Assembly: GCF_024693525.1 (NCBI RefSeq) | Contig: NZ_JAILKR010000056.1 | Coordinates: 1-5,400, forward strand | Direction: 5' to 3' | DNA length: 5,400 bases | DNA from: Selenomonas sp. | GTDB lineage: Bacteria; Bacillota_C; Negativicutes; Selenomonadales; Selenomonadaceae | Part shown: piece by piece, positions 5,040 to 5,400 of the stretch | Layout: every line of letters begins with the position of its first letter | Position numbering within the stretch: the stretch's first letter is position 1 | Notes under the pieces: generated by a model | The model's database searches: none | Seen by the model: the letters and a program-made list of their open reading frames with translations, nothing else | What the model was told of the DNA's origin: nothing | Position numbers and translations under genes: made by a program

Positions 5040-5400
5040 CTATTTTGACAATATGGAGAGCACACATGACTTGCCACTGTCAAGCGGCAGGGCAACTGTC
5101 ATTTCCGTTCCCTTGCCCGGCTGACTTTGACAGTCAATCTGACCGCCCAGGAGTTCCAAAATACGTTTGACAATGGAAAGCCCCAGTCCATGGCCTTTTT
5201 CCTGATGCGATTCATCGCACTGATAAAACCGTTCGAAGATATGCGTCTGTTTCTCCGCCGGAATGCCGATCCCTTCGTCGCGAATCCGCACGCAAATAGA
5301 ATCCACGCCCAGCTCACCTGTGATATGGATGGTGCTGCCTGTTTCCGAATACTTCACCGCATTGTCGATAAGGTTGAGCCATACCTGCTTCGTCAAATCC
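5040..5400 (-). CDS. Sensor histidine kinase, C-terminal ATP-binding domain (5' end outside window)
   Basis: Catalytic end of a two-component sensor kinase; about 120 residues are visible, open to the right edge and ending at TAG 5040-5042. Numbered from the leucine codon TTG at 5396, the HATPase motifs are: N-box NLIDNAVKYS (N8, N12), G1 box DEGIGIP (D40-G44), F-box IFERFYQ (F54-F57), and G2 box GHGLGLSIVKRI (G68-L73), then a normal GTEMTVALPL end. These bind ATP for transfer to the dimerisation-domain histidine, which with the sensor part lies beyond position 5400. The FYQxDxSH pattern is common in Firmicute kinases usually paired with OmpR-family regulators. The regulator gene, if next to it, would precede it outside the window. 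The stop lies 33 nt from the GTCA-repeat operator, so this kinase is the obvious candidate to control it; that link is inference. Confidence 0.93.
   Translation of the reverse strand, partial: DLTKQVWLNLIDNAVKYSETGSTIHITGELGVDSICVRIRDEGIGIPAEKQTHIFERFYQCDESHQEKGHGLGLSIVKRILELLGGQIDCQSQPGKGTEMTVALPLDSGKSCVLSILSK

Overview
All convincing genes lie on the minus strand, so transcription runs from high to low coordinates. The window looks like chromosome of an anaerobic Firmicute. A twin-arginine (Tat) leader, a rubrerythrin, a cysteine-rich small protein that databases usually name 'Hsp90', and the codon style together suggest a Negativicute of the Selenomonas type. That assignment is inference from gene style, not from a marker gene.

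Layout in transcription order. (1) 5400-5040: catalytic end of a sensor histidine kinase that enters from outside the window. (2) 5038-4972: an AT-only hairpin, then a promoter with three GTCA direct repeats and a perfect TATAAT box. (3) 4934-4414: a thioredoxin reductase gene broken into three pieces in three frames by two internal deletions. (4) 4342-4112: a CPWC glutaredoxin-like protein. (5) 4075-3530: a cysteine glutathione peroxidase, followed by a strong hairpin at 3516-3475. (6) 3420-2278: a CDF-family metal exporter, probably for manganese. (7) 2270-2235: a second promoter with almost the same GTCA-repeat element and identical spacing to its TATAAT box. (8) 2179-1: a tight run of a 115-residue cysteine-rich 'Hsp90-like' protein, the 3' part of a flavodoxin-fold reductase, a rubrerythrin and a Tat-exported metallo-beta-lactamase-fold hydrolase that runs off the left edge.

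The genes form a redox and peroxide-defence locus: disulfide reduction (TrxB, now broken, and a glutaredoxin), peroxide removal (GPx and rubrerythrin) and metal export. The main finding is that the two redox operons share one promoter architecture, AAAAGTCACATWGAGGTCA followed by 11 nt and TATAAT. The 11-bp direct repeats are what OmpR/PhoB-type response regulators usually bind, and a sensor kinase gene lies next to one copy. This suggests a small two-component redox regulon. The second main finding is that two flavoenzyme genes, one in each operon, have lost internal or 5' segments; this is either real decay or an assembly artefact.

There is no gene-free stretch longer than 300 bases. I saw no tRNA, rRNA, CRISPR array, insertion sequence or phage feature.
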